Origin: Streptomyces sp. Edi2
GTDB lineage: Bacteria > Actinomycetota > Actinomycetes > Streptomycetales > Streptomycetaceae
Direction: 5' to 3'
Assembly: GCF_040253635.1 (NCBI RefSeq)
Contig: NZ_JBEJGX010000003.1
Span: 3,472,001 to 3,536,000 of the forward strand
DNA: 64,000 nucleotides
Positions 27,009-35,613 of this stretch are shown piece by piece. The notes under the pieces are model-generated. The model saw only the letters and a program-made list of their open reading frames with translations, was not told the DNA's origin and ran no database searches. Every line of letters begins with the position of its first letter. Within the stretch, counting starts at the first letter, position 1. The position numbers and the translations under genes are program-made.

Positions 27009-28237
27009 GCCAGCCCCTCCAGTACGTCGGCGAGTGCGGTGACCCCGGCGGCGCAGTCGTCCTCGTCCGCGGCCTCGGCGGGCGAGTGCGACACCCCGGT
27101 GGGGTTGCGGACGAACAGCATCGCAGTGGGCACCGTTCCGGACAAAATACCCGCGTCGTGCCCGGCGCCGGTGCCCAGGACGGGCACGGTCCGCTCCCCC
27201 GACTTGCCGAGGATCGCGCTCAGCTCGTCCCGCAGGGCGTGCTGGAACTCCACGACGGGGGTGAAGGATTCGCGGACGACGGCCAGTTCCACCCCGTCGC
27301 GGGTGGCGCGCTCGGCGGCGGCCTGCTCGATCCCGGTGATCACGGTGTCCAGGGTGTCCTGGTCGGGGGCGCGGGAGTCCAGCCAGCCGCGGACCAGCGA
27401 GGGGATGGCGTTGACGCCGTTCGGCTCCACGCTGATCTTCCCGAAGGTGGCCACGGCGCCGGCCAGCCGGGCCTGCTCGCGGGCGGCGAGCACGGTCGCG
27501 GCATAGCTGAGCATCGGGTCCCGGCGGTCCTCCAGGCGGGTGGTGCCGGCGTGGTTGGCCTCCCCGTGGAAGTCGAACCGCCAGCGGCCGTGCGGCCAGA
27601 TGGCGGAGGCGATGCCGACCGGGTCACCGGACAGGTCCAGGGCCCGGCCCTGTTCGACGTGGAGTTCGACGAACGCACCGATCCGGGCGAGCCGTTCGGG
27701 GTCAGGGCCGATGGCCTCCGGGTCGTATCCGGCGCGTTCCATGGCCTGCGGGAGGGTGATGCCCTCGCCGTCGCGCAGCCGGTGCGCGGCCTCGGGGGTC
27801 AGCGCCCCGGTCGCGAGCCGGGAGCCGGCGCAGGCCAGGCCGAAGCGGGCGCCTTCCTCGTCGCCGAAGTTGACGATCGCCAGGGGCTTGTCGAACTCCG
27901 CTCCTCTCCGGCGGAGTTCATCGAGCGCGGCGAAGGAGGAGACGACGCCCAGCGGGCCGTCGAAGGCGCCGCCGTCGGGCACCGAGTCCAGGTGCGAGCC
28001 GGTGACGACGGCGTCGCCCGGGTCCGCGTCCCGGTAGCCGGTGGCGCCGAGCCAGGCCCACTGGTTGCCGTTGCGGTCCAGTTCGTAAGTGAGTCCACGG
28101 GTCTCGGCCTGGGCCCGGAACCACGCCCGGCAGTCGGCGTCGGCGCCGGTCCAGGCGTAGCGGCGGTAGCCCCCGGAGGAGGAGTGGCGGCCCAGGGGCC
28201 GCAGCTCCTCCCACATCTCGTGGAACGAGGCGGTCAC
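26999..28237 (-). CDS. M20 family amidohydrolase (allantoate/carbamoylase type), probable formylglutamate deformylase
   Basis: A 412-aa binuclear-metal hydrolase of the allantoate amidohydrolase / N-carbamoyl-amino-acid hydrolase group. Metal ligands: [17 protein letters not shown] (His82, Asp93), [11 protein letters not shown] (Glu pair), ELHVEQG (His), and the C-terminal SHSPAE His. The dimerisation lid lies at about 205-320. Genome pipelines would likely call it allantoate amidohydrolase. Lying between hutU and hutF, with no HutG-type deformylase in the operon, it most likely cleaves N-formyl-L-glutamate to glutamate and formate. That function is inferred from context, not visible in the motifs. 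GTG start overlaps the hutU stop by 4 bases. Confidence 0.88.
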   Translation of the reverse strand: MTASFHEMWEELRPLGRHSSSGGYRRYAWTGADADCRAWFRAQAETRGLTYELDRNGNQWAWLGATGYRDADPGDAVVTGSHLDSVPDGGAFDGPLGVVSSFAALDELRRRGAEFDKPLAIVNFGDEEGARFGLACAGSRLATGALTPEAAHRLRDGEGITLPQAMERAGYDPEAIGPDPERLARIGAFVELHVEQGRALDLSGDPVGIASAIWPHGRWRFDFHGEANHAGTTRLEDRRDPMLSYAATVLAAREQARLAGAVATFGKISVEPNGVNAIPSLVRGWLDSRAPDQDTLDTVITGIEQAAAERATRDGVELAVVRESFTPVVEFQHALRDELSAILGKSGERTVPVLGTGAGHDAGILSGTVPTAMLFVRNPTGVSHSPAEAADEDDCAAGVTALADVLEGLACR

Positions 28238-29904
28238 GCGCCCCCGCCTTCGCCCTCGCGCATCGGGATGCGGACGCCGCGCTCGGCGGCCACCTCGTCG
28301 GCGCGCTCGTAGCCCGCGTCGACATGCCGGATGACGCCCATGCCGGGGTCGTTGGTGAGCACCCTGCGGATCTTCTCGCCGGCCAGTGCGGTGCCGTCGG
28401 CGACGGTGACCTGTCCGGCGTGGATCGAGCGGCCCATGCCGACGCCGCCGCCGTGGTGCAGCGAGACCCAGGAGGCACCGGAGGCGACATTGACCATGGC
28501 GTTGAGCAGCGGCCAGTCGGCGATCGCGTCCGAGCCGTCCTTCATGGCCTCGGTCTCGCGGTAGGGCGAGGCGACGGAGCCGCAGTCGAGGTGGTCGCGG
28601 CCGATGGCCAGCGGGGCCTTGAGCGTCCCGTCGGCGACCATCTCGTTGAACCGCTCGCCGGCCTTGTCGCGCTCTCCGTAGCCGAGCCAGCAGATCCGGG
28701 CGGGCAGGCCCTGGAAGTGCACCCGCTCGCCGGCCAGCTTGATCCAGCGGGCCAGCGACTCGTTCTCCGGGAAGAGGTCCAGGATCGCCTTGTCGGTCGC
28801 GGCGATGTCGCGGGCATCACCGGACAGCGCGGCCCAGCGGAACGGCCCCTTGCCCTCGGCGAACAGTGGCCGGATATAGGCGGGGACGAAGCCGGGGAAG
28901 GCGAAGGCCCGCTCGTATCCGGCGAGCTGGGCCTCGCCGCGGATCGAGTTGCCGTAGTCGAAGACCTCGGCGCCGGCGTCCATGAAGCCGACCATGGCCT
29001 CGACGTGCCGGGCCATCGACTCGCGGGCCCGCTGGGTGAAGTCGGCGGGCTTCTCGGCGGCGTAGGCGGCCATGTCGTCGAAGTCGATGCCGGACGGCAG
29101 GTAGGCCAGCGGGTCGTGGGCGCTGGTCTGGTCGGTGACGATGTCGATCGGCGCGCCCTCGGCGAGCATCTGCGGCAGCAGGTCGGCGGCGTTGCCGAGC
29201 AGGCCGATGGAGAGCGGCTTGCGCTGGTCACGGGCCTCGACGGCGAGCTGGAGGGCGTGCTGGAGGCTGTCCGCCTTCACGTCCAGGTAGCGGTGTTCGA
29301 TGCGGCGCTCGATGGCGCGGGGGTCGCAGTCGATACAGATCGCGACGCCGTCGTTCATGGTGACGGCGAGCGGCTGGGCGCCGCCCATGCCGCCGAGGCC
29401 GGCGGTGAGCGTGATCGTCCCGGCCAGGGTGCCGCCGAACTTCTTGGCCGCGACGGCCGCGAAGGTCTCATAGGTGCCCTGGAGGATGCCCTGGGTGCCG
29501 ATGTAGATCCACGAACCGGCGGTCATCTGGCCGTACATGGTCAGCCCGAGGGCTTCCAGGCGGCGGAACTCCTCCCAGTTGGCCCAGTCGCCGACGAGGT
29601 TGGAGTTGGCGATGAGCACCCGCGGTGCCCACTCGTGCGTCTGCATCACGCCGACCGGCCTGCCGGACTGGACGAGCATCGTCTCGTCCTGCTTCAGCGT
29701 GGTGAGCGTGCGCACCATGGCGTCGAAGGAGCGCCAGTCACGTGCGGCCTTGCCCGTGCCGCCGTAGACGACGAGCTGGTCCGGGTGTTCGGCCACCTCC
29801 GGATCGAGGTTGTTCTGCAGCATGCGCAGCGCGGCTTCCTGCTGCCATCCCCGAGCACTCAGCTCCGTACCGCGCGGTGCCCGCACGGGTCGCGGTCCCG
29901 ACAT
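28234..29904 (-). CDS. hutU: Urocanate hydratase
   Basis: NAD+-dependent conversion of urocanate to imidazolonepropionate, 556 aa, full length for the family. Clear blocks: [25 protein letters not shown] split as NPE-like start, the NAD-binding [14 protein letters not shown], the active-site region [28 protein letters not shown] and the glycine loop [16 protein letters not shown]. First gene of the operon hutU-M20-hutF-hutI, with gggagg upstream of ATG 29904. A histidase gene is not part of this operon; the lyase homologue 7 kb away is atypical. Confidence 0.98.
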   Translation of the reverse strand: MSGPRPVRAPRGTELSARGWQQEAALRMLQNNLDPEVAEHPDQLVVYGGTGKAARDWRSFDAMVRTLTTLKQDETMLVQSGRPVGVMQTHEWAPRVLIANSNLVGDWANWEEFRRLEALGLTMYGQMTAGSWIYIGTQGILQGTYETFAAVAAKKFGGTLAGTITLTAGLGGMGGAQPLAVTMNDGVAICIDCDPRAIERRIEHRYLDVKADSLQHALQLAVEARDQRKPLSIGLLGNAADLLPQMLAEGAPIDIVTDQTSAHDPLAYLPSGIDFDDMAAYAAEKPADFTQRARESMARHVEAMVGFMDAGAEVFDYGNSIRGEAQLAGYERAFAFPGFVPAYIRPLFAEGKGPFRWAALSGDARDIAATDKAILDLFPENESLARWIKLAGERVHFQGLPARICWLGYGERDKAGERFNEMVADGTLKAPLAIGRDHLDCGSVASPYRETEAMKDGSDAIADWPLLNAMVNVASGASWVSLHHGGGVGMGRSIHAGQVTVADGTALAGEKIRRVLTNDPGMGVIRHVDAGYERADEVAAERGVRIPMREGEGGGA

Positions 29905-29936
29905 GGGCCGTGCCTCCCTGACGTCGATTGGATTGA

Positions 29937-29975
29937 GCTATTCACATATTGAGGTCGCTGAATAGCACTAGTCAA
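29937..29975 (-). promoter_or_regulatory. hutU: hutU promoter region with inverted repeat
   Basis: Reading toward hutU: TTGACT (29975-29970) as a candidate -35, then the inverted repeat gctattca (29966-29959) and tgaatagc (29944-29937) separated by 14 bases; the -10 region (tcaatat, about 29952-29946) falls inside the spacer. A repressor or activator dimer on this repeat would directly affect the promoter. Confidence 0.6.
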
Positions 29976-30037
29976 CAGGGCACGGTGGACCGCCGGCCGC
30001 GAGCCGCGTGAACCGGCCAACCCGCCCGGCATTTTTT

Positions 30038-30083
30038 ACTTGCCTACCGGGAAAGTCTGCGCTAACTTTCCCAGTAGGCAAGT
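30038..30083 (+). promoter_or_regulatory. Promoter embedded in a 19-bp inverted-repeat operator
   Basis: Arms acttgcctaccgggaaagt (30038-30056) and its near-perfect reverse complement (30065-30083, one mismatch) flank an 8-base spacer. A promoter fits inside: TTGCCT (30040-30045), 17 bases, TAACTT (30063-30068). The -35 lies in the left arm and the -10 touches the right arm, so a regulator bound here would block its own operon. The winged-helix protein encoded at 30627 is the obvious candidate. Confidence 0.78.
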
Positions 30084-30123
30084 CAACGGGGAATGCCTGG
30101 AACGCCTTGGGGAGGCGATGGCC

Positions 30124-30630
30124 ATGAGCACATCAGTGGATGCGGAACAGGCCTGGAAGGATCTGCAGCGCATCCGGGTACCGCAGGAGCGGGTGTACGA
30201 CGAGATCGAGCGAACCGCTCAGAACGACGCGGGGTCGGCGTACACCACGGCCGGCGTCATGTGGGTGTTCATCGCCGTCTCGGGCCTCGATCTGCCCGAG
30301 TGGGCGTTCTGGCTGGTGCTCGCGGCCTATGTCGCCCTGCTCGGCTCGCTGGGCGTGATCTACAACCGCAGGACTCGGATGCGACTGCACCGCTCGCGCC
30401 ACAGCTGGCGGTCGTTCGCCATCTTCTTCGCGGGCATGACGGTGACCTTGGTGACGATCCTCGGCTCCGGCCGGCTGGTCGACTGGCTGGCACTGCCCTA
30501 CGGCAGCCTGATCCAGGCCACCGTCTCGGCGGGCGTCTTCGTCCTCTTCATCGGGCCGGCGAACCGCTGGGCGGTCAGCCCACTGCGCGAGAGCGGCACG
30601 AGAACCCTCCGGAAGGAAGCAGGCCGATGA
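30124..30630 (+). CDS. Four-span membrane protein of unknown function, first gene of exporter operon
   Basis: A 168-aa protein. Residues about 1-38 are soluble (DAEQAWKDLQRIRVPQERVYDEIER), then two hydrophobic hairpins: about 42-80 (GVMWVFIAVSG, FWLVLAAYVALLGSLGVIY) and about 96-150 (SFAIFFAGMTVTLVTILG, TVSAGVFVLFIG), with a basic loop between them. ATG 30124 is favoured: ggggagg sits 8 bases upstream, whereas the ATG at 30118 is too close. Its stop overlaps the regulator start (ATGA). It may report membrane state to the regulator or be part of the transporter; no family is recognised. Confidence 0.78.
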   Translation: MSTSVDAEQAWKDLQRIRVPQERVYDEIERTAQNDAGSAYTTAGVMWVFIAVSGLDLPEWAFWLVLAAYVALLGSLGVIYNRRTRMRLHRSRHSWRSFAIFFAGMTVTLVTILGSGRLVDWLALPYGSLIQATVSAGVFVLFIGPANRWAVSPLRESGTRTLRKEAGR

Positions 30631-31028
30631 GCACCCCGAGCGGCTTCGACGAACTGATCCACCCCTCCACCCGGCTGTCCGTGGTGGCCCTGCTCGCCGC
30701 CACGGAGTGGGCCGATTTTCCCTTCATCCGCGACAGCCTCTCGCTCAGCGACTCCGCGCTCTCCAAGCAGCTGCACACTCTGGAGGAGGCGGAGTATCTG
30801 GAGATCCGCAAGGAAGGCGGCGGCCGTAAGCGGCGCACCAAGGTACGGCTGACGCACCGCGGCCGGACCGCCTTCGAGGGGCATGTGGCCGCGCTACGGG
30901 CCATCGTCGAGGGCGCGGGACCCGCGGCGTCGCCCGCACCGGCGACGGAGTCCGCGGCGTCGGCGGAGACCGCGGCGGCGGCCTCAGGGGCAGGGCAACA
31001 GCAACAGCGCGCGGAGGCGGGCCGATGA
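30627..31028 (+). CDS. Winged-helix transcriptional regulator
   Basis: A 133-aa protein. Residues about 10-90 form a MarR/ArsR-like winged helix: HPSTRLSVVALLAATEWADF, then SLSLSDSALSKQLHTLEEAEYLEIRK with the recognition helix, and a wing GGGRKRRTKVRLTHRGR. The layout matches the group annotated winged helix DNA-binding domain (DUF2087/PadR-like neighbours of ABC exporters). The C-terminal 35 residues are Ala/Ser/Gln-rich. It overlaps both neighbours by 4 bases and most likely binds the inverted repeat at 30038-30083. Confidence 0.88.
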   Translation: MSTPSGFDELIHPSTRLSVVALLAATEWADFPFIRDSLSLSDSALSKQLHTLEEAEYLEIRKEGGGRKRRTKVRLTHRGRTAFEGHVAALRAIVEGAGPAASPAPATESAASAETAAAASGAGQQQQRAEAGR

Positions 31029-32125
31029 CGACCACCGAACAGCCGACCGTCGCCCCGCGCACGACCGCTGTGGAGCCGGCCGTCGCCCCGTCGACGGCCG
31101 CTCCGGCCGCCGCGGGCCCGGCCGGAGCCGCCGGCCGGCCCGTCATCCGGGTACGCGACATGAGGATGTCGTACGGCGGCACACACGTCCTGCACGGCAT
31201 CGACCTGGACATCCACCGCGGCGAGATCTTCGCGCTGCTCGGCCCCAACGGTGCGGGGAAGACCACCACCGTCGAGATCCTGGAGGGCTTCCGGCAGCGC
31301 TCCGCCGGGGAGGTCACCGTCCTGGGGACGGACCCGGCGCGCGGCGACGACGCCTGGCGGGCCCGGATCGGCCTGGTCCTGCAGTCCTGGCGCGACCACC
31401 GCCGCTGGCAGGTGGCCGAGCTGCTGAGGCACTTCGCCCTGTACTACCCCGCTCCCCGCGACCCCACGGAGCTGCTGGCCCTGGTCGGCCTCACCGAGCA
31501 GGCCGGGCAGCAGGTCGACCGGCTCTCCGGCGGACAGCGCCGGCGGCTCGACGTGGCACTGGCGATCGTCGGCCGCCCGGAACTCCTCTTCCTGGACGAG
31601 CCGACCACCGGCTTCGACCCCGAGGCCCGGCGCGGCTTCCACGACCTGGTCGAACGGCTCGCCCGCGACGAGGGCGTCACGGTCCTGCTCACCACCCACG
31701 ATCTGGCCGAGGCCGAGCGGCTGGCCGACCGGATAGCCGTGCTGGTCAGCGGCCGGATCCAGGCCGGCGGCACCCCGGCGGAACTGGCCCGTCGGGCCGC
31801 CGCACAGGCCGAGGTCCGCTGGACGGCGGCCGACGGCACGGCCCGCCGGGAACGCACCGAGGACCCCTCCCGGCTGGTCTGGGAGCTCCACCGGGACACG
31901 CAGGGGCCGGTGGCCGACCTGGAGGTCCGCCGCCCCACGCTGGAGGACACCTACCTGCACATGGTGCACCGGGACGACGGAGCCGGGGGCGGGGACGGAG
32001 CCGGGGCGGGGCCAGAGGACGGGACAGGGGCACGGACCAGTGGTGCGGGCGGAGCCGGGGCCCCGGAGGCCTCCGGCACAGACGCCTCGGACGCAGACGC
32101 CTCGGACGGGGAGAAGGAAGCATGA
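31025..32125 (+). CDS. ABC transporter ATP-binding protein (drug/lipid export type)
   Basis: A 366-aa ATPase of the DrrA/CcmA-like group. A Thr/Ala/Pro-rich leader (1-38) precedes the domain: Walker A GPNGAGKTT (73-81), Q loop VLQSW, signature LSGGQRRRLDVA, Walker B LLFLDEPTTGFDP, switch His in LLTTHDLAEAERL. A C-terminal DUF4162-like domain ends RPTLEDTYLHMV, followed by a 45-residue Gly/Asp tail. Overlaps of 4 bases on both sides tie it to the regulator and permease. Substrate unknown. Confidence 0.95.
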   Translation: MTTTEQPTVAPRTTAVEPAVAPSTAAPAAAGPAGAAGRPVIRVRDMRMSYGGTHVLHGIDLDIHRGEIFALLGPNGAGKTTTVEILEGFRQRSAGEVTVLGTDPARGDDAWRARIGLVLQSWRDHRRWQVAELLRHFALYYPAPRDPTELLALVGLTEQAGQQVDRLSGGQRRRLDVALAIVGRPELLFLDEPTTGFDPEARRGFHDLVERLARDEGVTVLLTTHDLAEAERLADRIAVLVSGRIQAGGTPAELARRAAAQAEVRWTAADGTARRERTEDPSRLVWELHRDTQGPVADLEVRRPTLEDTYLHMVHRDDGAGGGDGAGAGPEDGTGARTSGAGGAGAPEASGTDASDADASDGEKEA

Positions 32126-33093
32126 GGGGGACCGGAGTGACGACTTCGACAGAAGCAGGCGTGGTGACGGGCAGTGCCCGGGGGGACGGCACGGCGGGAC
32201 GTGCGGCCACAGCCGGCGCCACCACGGGGGCGGGATCGCGGCGCCGCCGCTACTGGCGCGCCGGTCTCCTGCGCGGCGGCATCGAGCTCCGCCACCTCGT
32301 CCGCAACCCCAAGGAGATGGGCGGCCATCTGGTCAACGTCGTCGTCGCGCTGCTGCTCGCCGGCTATATCGGCGACCAGGTCCCCGGCACCCGTGTCCCG
32401 ATGGCCCATCTGACGCTCGCGGGCTTCGCCGCCTACCTGCTGTTCCAGATCGGGCTGGTCAATCTCCCGCAGATCCTGGTGACCGAGCGCGAGGAAGGCG
32501 CTCTGCTGCGGCTGCGCGCCACCCCCGGCGGCATACCCGCCTATCTCGTCGCCAAGTCCGTGCTGGTGGTCGCCATGGCGTTCGGGATCCTGGCCGTCCT
32601 GCTGGGAGCCGCCGCGGTGCTGGTGGACGGGCCGCTGCCGCACGGGCCCGGCGGGTGGCTGACACTGCTGTGGGTCAGCGTGCTCGGACTGCTCGCCGTC
32701 GTCCCGCTGGGGGCGGCCATCGGCGCCGTGCTGCCGAACCCCCGTGAGGCGCTTGCGTTGATCATGCTGCCCTCGATGGGGCTGCTGATCACCTCGGGAG
32801 CGATGTTCCCGCTCACCTCGCTGCCCGTGCTGGTCCAGAAGATCGCCTCGGTCTTCCCGCTCAAGTGGATGGCCCAGGGCCTGCGCTCGGCCCTCCTGCC
32901 GGACGCCGCGCGCGCCGCGGAACCGGCCGGCTCCTGGGAGCTGCCGACCGTGGCACTGATACTCACCGCCTGGGCCGTCCTCGGCTTCCTGCTCGCCGTC
33001 CCGCTCCTGCGCCGCGCCGCCCGCCGCGAGTCCGGCTCCCGCCTCTCCGAACGCCACCGCAAGGCGGGGTGGAGCGGCAGCCGGACGGCCTGA
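32122..33093 (+). CDS. ABC-2 type transporter permease
   Basis: A 323-aa permease with six predicted spans (about 65-83, 94-115, 148-170, 178-198, 208-230, 282-304) in the ABC-2 fold of DrrB-like exporters. The conserved region around LLRLRATPGGIPAYLVAKSVL and LNPREALALIMLPSMGLLITSGAMFPL (written here in part) is typical. The N-terminal 45 residues are Thr/Gly-rich and cytoplasmic. ATG 32122 overlaps the ATPase stop by 4 bases. Together with the ATPase it should form one exporter. Confidence 0.93.
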   Translation: MRGTGVTTSTEAGVVTGSARGDGTAGRAATAGATTGAGSRRRRYWRAGLLRGGIELRHLVRNPKEMGGHLVNVVVALLLAGYIGDQVPGTRVPMAHLTLAGFAAYLLFQIGLVNLPQILVTEREEGALLRLRATPGGIPAYLVAKSVLVVAMAFGILAVLLGAAAVLVDGPLPHGPGGWLTLLWVSVLGLLAVVPLGAAIGAVLPNPREALALIMLPSMGLLITSGAMFPLTSLPVLVQKIASVFPLKWMAQGLRSALLPDAARAAEPAGSWELPTVALILTAWAVLGFLLAVPLLRRAARRESGSRLSERHRKAGWSGSRTA

Positions 33094-33109
33094 GCGGAAG
33101 CCGCCCCCG

Positions 33110-33340
33110 GACCGTCCGGAGGGATACGGACGGATGCGGACGGTACGGGTGAAGGAGGACGGTCCAGGCTGAGGAGGACGGTCCACGGGAAGCGGACGGC
33201 CCAGGCAGCGGCAGAGACGGATGGTCCGGGCCGAGGCGGATGACCCAGGCGGAGACGGAGACAAACGGTCCAGGCGGAGACGGATGACCCAGGCCGAGAC
33301 GGGCGGCCCGGGCGGAGACGGGCGGCCCGGGCGGCTCCCG
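33110..33340. repeat. Degenerate tandem repeat of about 18-20 bp
   Basis: The gap between the permease and the decarboxylase is filled with about nine loose copies of a unit such as gagacggatgacccaggc; the last two (gagacgggcggcccgggc) are identical. No coding potential is apparent. Copies differ by substitutions and small indels. Confidence 0.7.
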
Positions 33341-33378
33341 GTTGGCGTCGCACCCCCACCCAATGATGGAGTTGACCC

Positions 33379-34713
33379 ATGAACTTCACGGAGCGAGACC
33401 GTGCCATTCAGTCAGCCATCGCGCGCGGGCTGGTCGGCCCCGGCGAGCCCGTTGCCGGGCTGCTCGACATCGCCGGGATCCGCCGGTCGGCAGCCGAACT
33501 CCGCGCCGCCTTCGAGGAGTTCACCGCGCCGGGCACCCCGGTGCTCCATGCGTTCGCGGTGAAGGCCGCCTCGCTCGTGCCCGTATTGCGGCTGCTCGCG
33601 CAGGAAGGACTCGGCTGTGAGGTGGCCAGCCCCGGCGAGCTGGCGCTGGCCCGTGCCGCCGGGGTGCCGATCGCCCGGACCGTCCTGGACTCACCGGCCA
33701 AAACCTTCGCCGAACTGCGCGAGGCGCTGGCTCTCGGGATCGCCGTCAACGCCGACAACCCCGAGGAGCTGGCCCGGATCGACGCGCTGATGGCCTCGGC
33801 GCCGAGCAGCGCACCCATCGGTCTGCGGGTCAACCCCCAGATCGGTGGCGGCACCATCGGGGCGATGAGCACCGCCACGGACACCTCGAAGTTCGGCGTC
33901 GGGCTGCGTGACGAGGGCGCTCGCGACTGGGTCGTACAGGCCTTCCTCGCCCGCCCGTGGCTGACCCGGCTGCACGGCCATGTCGGCTCCCAGGGCATGC
34001 CCCTCGAGCTGATGGCGGCGGGCGTCAAGGCCCTGTACGACATCGCCGAGGAGATCAACGAGCGGGCCGGCCGGCGTCAGATCGACACCCTCGACATCGG
34101 CGGCGGCCTGCCGGTCAACTTCTCCTCGGACGCCACCACCCCGACCTACCGCGAGTACGCCGCGCTGCTGCACGCGACCGTCCCCGGCCTGCTGTCCGGG
34201 CGCTACGGGCTCGTCACCGAGTTCGGTCGCTCGCTGCTGGCCAAGCACGGCGTGGTCCTCGCCCGGGTCGAGTACGCCAAGTCGGCCGGCGGCCGCCCCA
34301 TCGCCGTCACCCACGCCGGCGCCCAGGTCGCCACCCGCACGGTCTTCGTCCCCGAGGCGTGGCCGCTCCGGATCGCGGCCTATGACGCCGAGGGGCGTCC
34401 CAAGACGGGCGCTCCGGTCGCCCAGGACATCGCGGGGCCGTGCTGCTTCGCGGGTGACCTGGTCGCGGAGAACCGTCCGCTCCCCCGCCTGGAGGCCGGC
34501 GACCACGCCGCCCTCCTGGACACCGGCGCCTACTACTTCTCCACCCACTTCGCCTACAACTCCCTCCCCCGCCCCGGGATTTACGGCTACGCGGCGGACG
34601 CGGACGGCGAGGTCCGCTTCGCGACCGTCCGCACCCCGCAGACCCTGGAGGAGCTGACCGCGGAAAGCGGTGGCGCACACGCGAAGTCGCTGGGCGAGCT
34701 CGGGAGGCAGTAG
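33379..34713 (+). CDS. PLP-dependent decarboxylase-like enzyme, Orn/DAP/Arg decarboxylase 2 fold
   Basis: A 444-aa alanine-racemase-fold (type III) enzyme. The PLP lysine is in HAFAVKAAS (Lys62); the phosphate site appears as LDIGGGLPVNF; HGHVGSQ is the stacking His region; the Cys loop reads GPCCFAGDLV (Cys356). In diaminopimelate decarboxylase this loop is CESGD and in ornithine decarboxylase CDGLD; here Phe357 replaces the acidic residue that contacts the distal amino group. So it is probably not LysA. Ribosome site tggag upstream of ATG 33379. The substrate may lack a distal amine. Confidence 0.85.
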   Translation: MNFTERDRAIQSAIARGLVGPGEPVAGLLDIAGIRRSAAELRAAFEEFTAPGTPVLHAFAVKAASLVPVLRLLAQEGLGCEVASPGELALARAAGVPIARTVLDSPAKTFAELREALALGIAVNADNPEELARIDALMASAPSSAPIGLRVNPQIGGGTIGAMSTATDTSKFGVGLRDEGARDWVVQAFLARPWLTRLHGHVGSQGMPLELMAAGVKALYDIAEEINERAGRRQIDTLDIGGGLPVNFSSDATTPTYREYAALLHATVPGLLSGRYGLVTEFGRSLLAKHGVVLARVEYAKSAGGRPIAVTHAGAQVATRTVFVPEAWPLRIAAYDAEGRPKTGAPVAQDIAGPCCFAGDLVAENRPLPRLEAGDHAALLDTGAYYFSTHFAYNSLPRPGIYGYAADADGEVRFATVRTPQTLEELTAESGGAHAKSLGELGRQ

Positions 34714-34723
34714 GCAAGGGGCC

Positions 34724-34808
34724 GCGGTGAGCGAGAGGCCGTAATGGGCAAGGGGGCGTAATGGGTGAGAAGCCGTAATGGGTGAGAGGCGGTAGCAGGC
34801 GAGGGGCG
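34724..34808 (+). repeat. 17-bp tandem repeat, five copies
   Basis: Five units of exactly 17 bp, consensus gtaatgggtgagaggcc, just after the decarboxylase stop. Units 2-4 differ at only a few positions; units 1 and 5 are more diverged. Confidence 0.85.
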
Positions 34809-34848
34809 ACCGGCGGCCCGTGGGCGGGTGCCCGCCGCCGCGTGCCGC

Positions 34849-35226
34849 TCAGCGGCCGGCCCGTACTCCCCCGGCCCGGGAACCGCCGGCCCGGGAGCCG
34901 CCGGTCCGCGCTCCCCCTCGCCGTGCCCCGCCGGGCCTGGCATCGCCCGCGGCCGTCCCGGTCAGGGCGTACTCACGGACCTCCTTGCCCGCCGCGCCGC
35001 CCCGCGTGGCGGCTTCCGTCCGTACCCACAGCAGCGCCTCGTGCGCCCGCTCCCAACGGCCCAGCCACAGCGCCTTGCTCCACAGCCCGAGCGCGGCCCC
35101 CGCCATCAGCAGCCCGCCGGCCGACGGCAGCGCACAGGACGAAGCAACCGCCGCCAGGAAGGCGCACAGCAGCCACCAGCGGTGCGCCCGCCGCCAGACC
35201 CGGACGGTGACCGCCCGGTCCTGCAG
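34849..35226 (-). CDS. Small two-span membrane protein, likely CTG start
   Basis: The frame encodes a coherent 125-aa protein: basic start (QDRAVTVRVWRRAHR), two hydrophobic segments (WWLLCAFLAAVASSCALP and GGLLMAGAALGLWSKALWL), then WERAHEALLWVRTEAATRG and an Arg/Gly tail. There is no ATG, GTG or TTG before the internal ATG at 35106. A ggaggg site sits 7-8 bases before a CTG at 35226, so CTG may be the start. Alternatively a frameshift upstream joins it to another frame. Function unknown. Confidence 0.45.
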   Translation of the reverse strand: MQDRAVTVRVWRRAHRWWLLCAFLAAVASSCALPSAGGLLMAGAALGLWSKALWLGRWERAHEALLWVRTEAATRGGAAGKEVREYALTGTAAGDARPGGARRGGARTGGSRAGGSRAGGVRAGR

Positions 35227-35283
35227 GATGACGCCCTCCCGCCGGCGAAGGCTGACCGGTTCTGACCGGTGGGCCGCTCCAGG

Positions 35284-35538
35284 TCAGTGGCCACCGGATG
35301 GAACGTCGCAGCCGTAGTGGTCGGGGTAATCGGGGTAACCACCGGAGGTGTCCGCCTGGGTGGTCCTGCGGTGCATCGTGCCCTCCAGGCACAGCGGAGA
35401 GGCCTCGATGAGGAAGCTGACCCCCGTGGGACCGTTCTCGTGCGACTGCACCTTCCCGGCGGAGTAGCCCGGCCGGTGAGCGCGCTGCGGGTGCTCGGGT
35501 GGGTTGCAGTCACCGCGCTTGCGCAACGCTTCGAGCAC
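35284..35538 (-). CDS. Small hypothetical protein (84 aa)
   Basis: An 84-aa product with non-biased composition, unlike the Arg/Ala shadows around it: MLEALRKRGDC, then SHENGPTGVSFLIEASPLC and a His/Asp/Tyr-rich end. It has three or four Cys and no membrane segment. It lies between the small membrane protein and the RpiR gene on the same strand. No family recognised; it could be a conserved Streptomyces protein. Confidence 0.5.
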   Translation of the reverse strand: MLEALRKRGDCNPPEHPQRAHRPGYSAGKVQSHENGPTGVSFLIEASPLCLEGTMHRRTTQADTSGGYPDYPDHYGCDVPSGGH

Positions 35539-35613
35539 CCGCTCGATGCGGCGGACGGCCGCGAGCCCGTCGCAGCGGCTCTGGCCGTACAGCGGCAGGG
35601 AACCCGTACTCCG

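Noticed and set aside
33094..33378. Small ORFs in the repeat between permease and decarboxylase
   Set aside because: They consist only of reiterated repeat codons in both strands, with no ribosome site.
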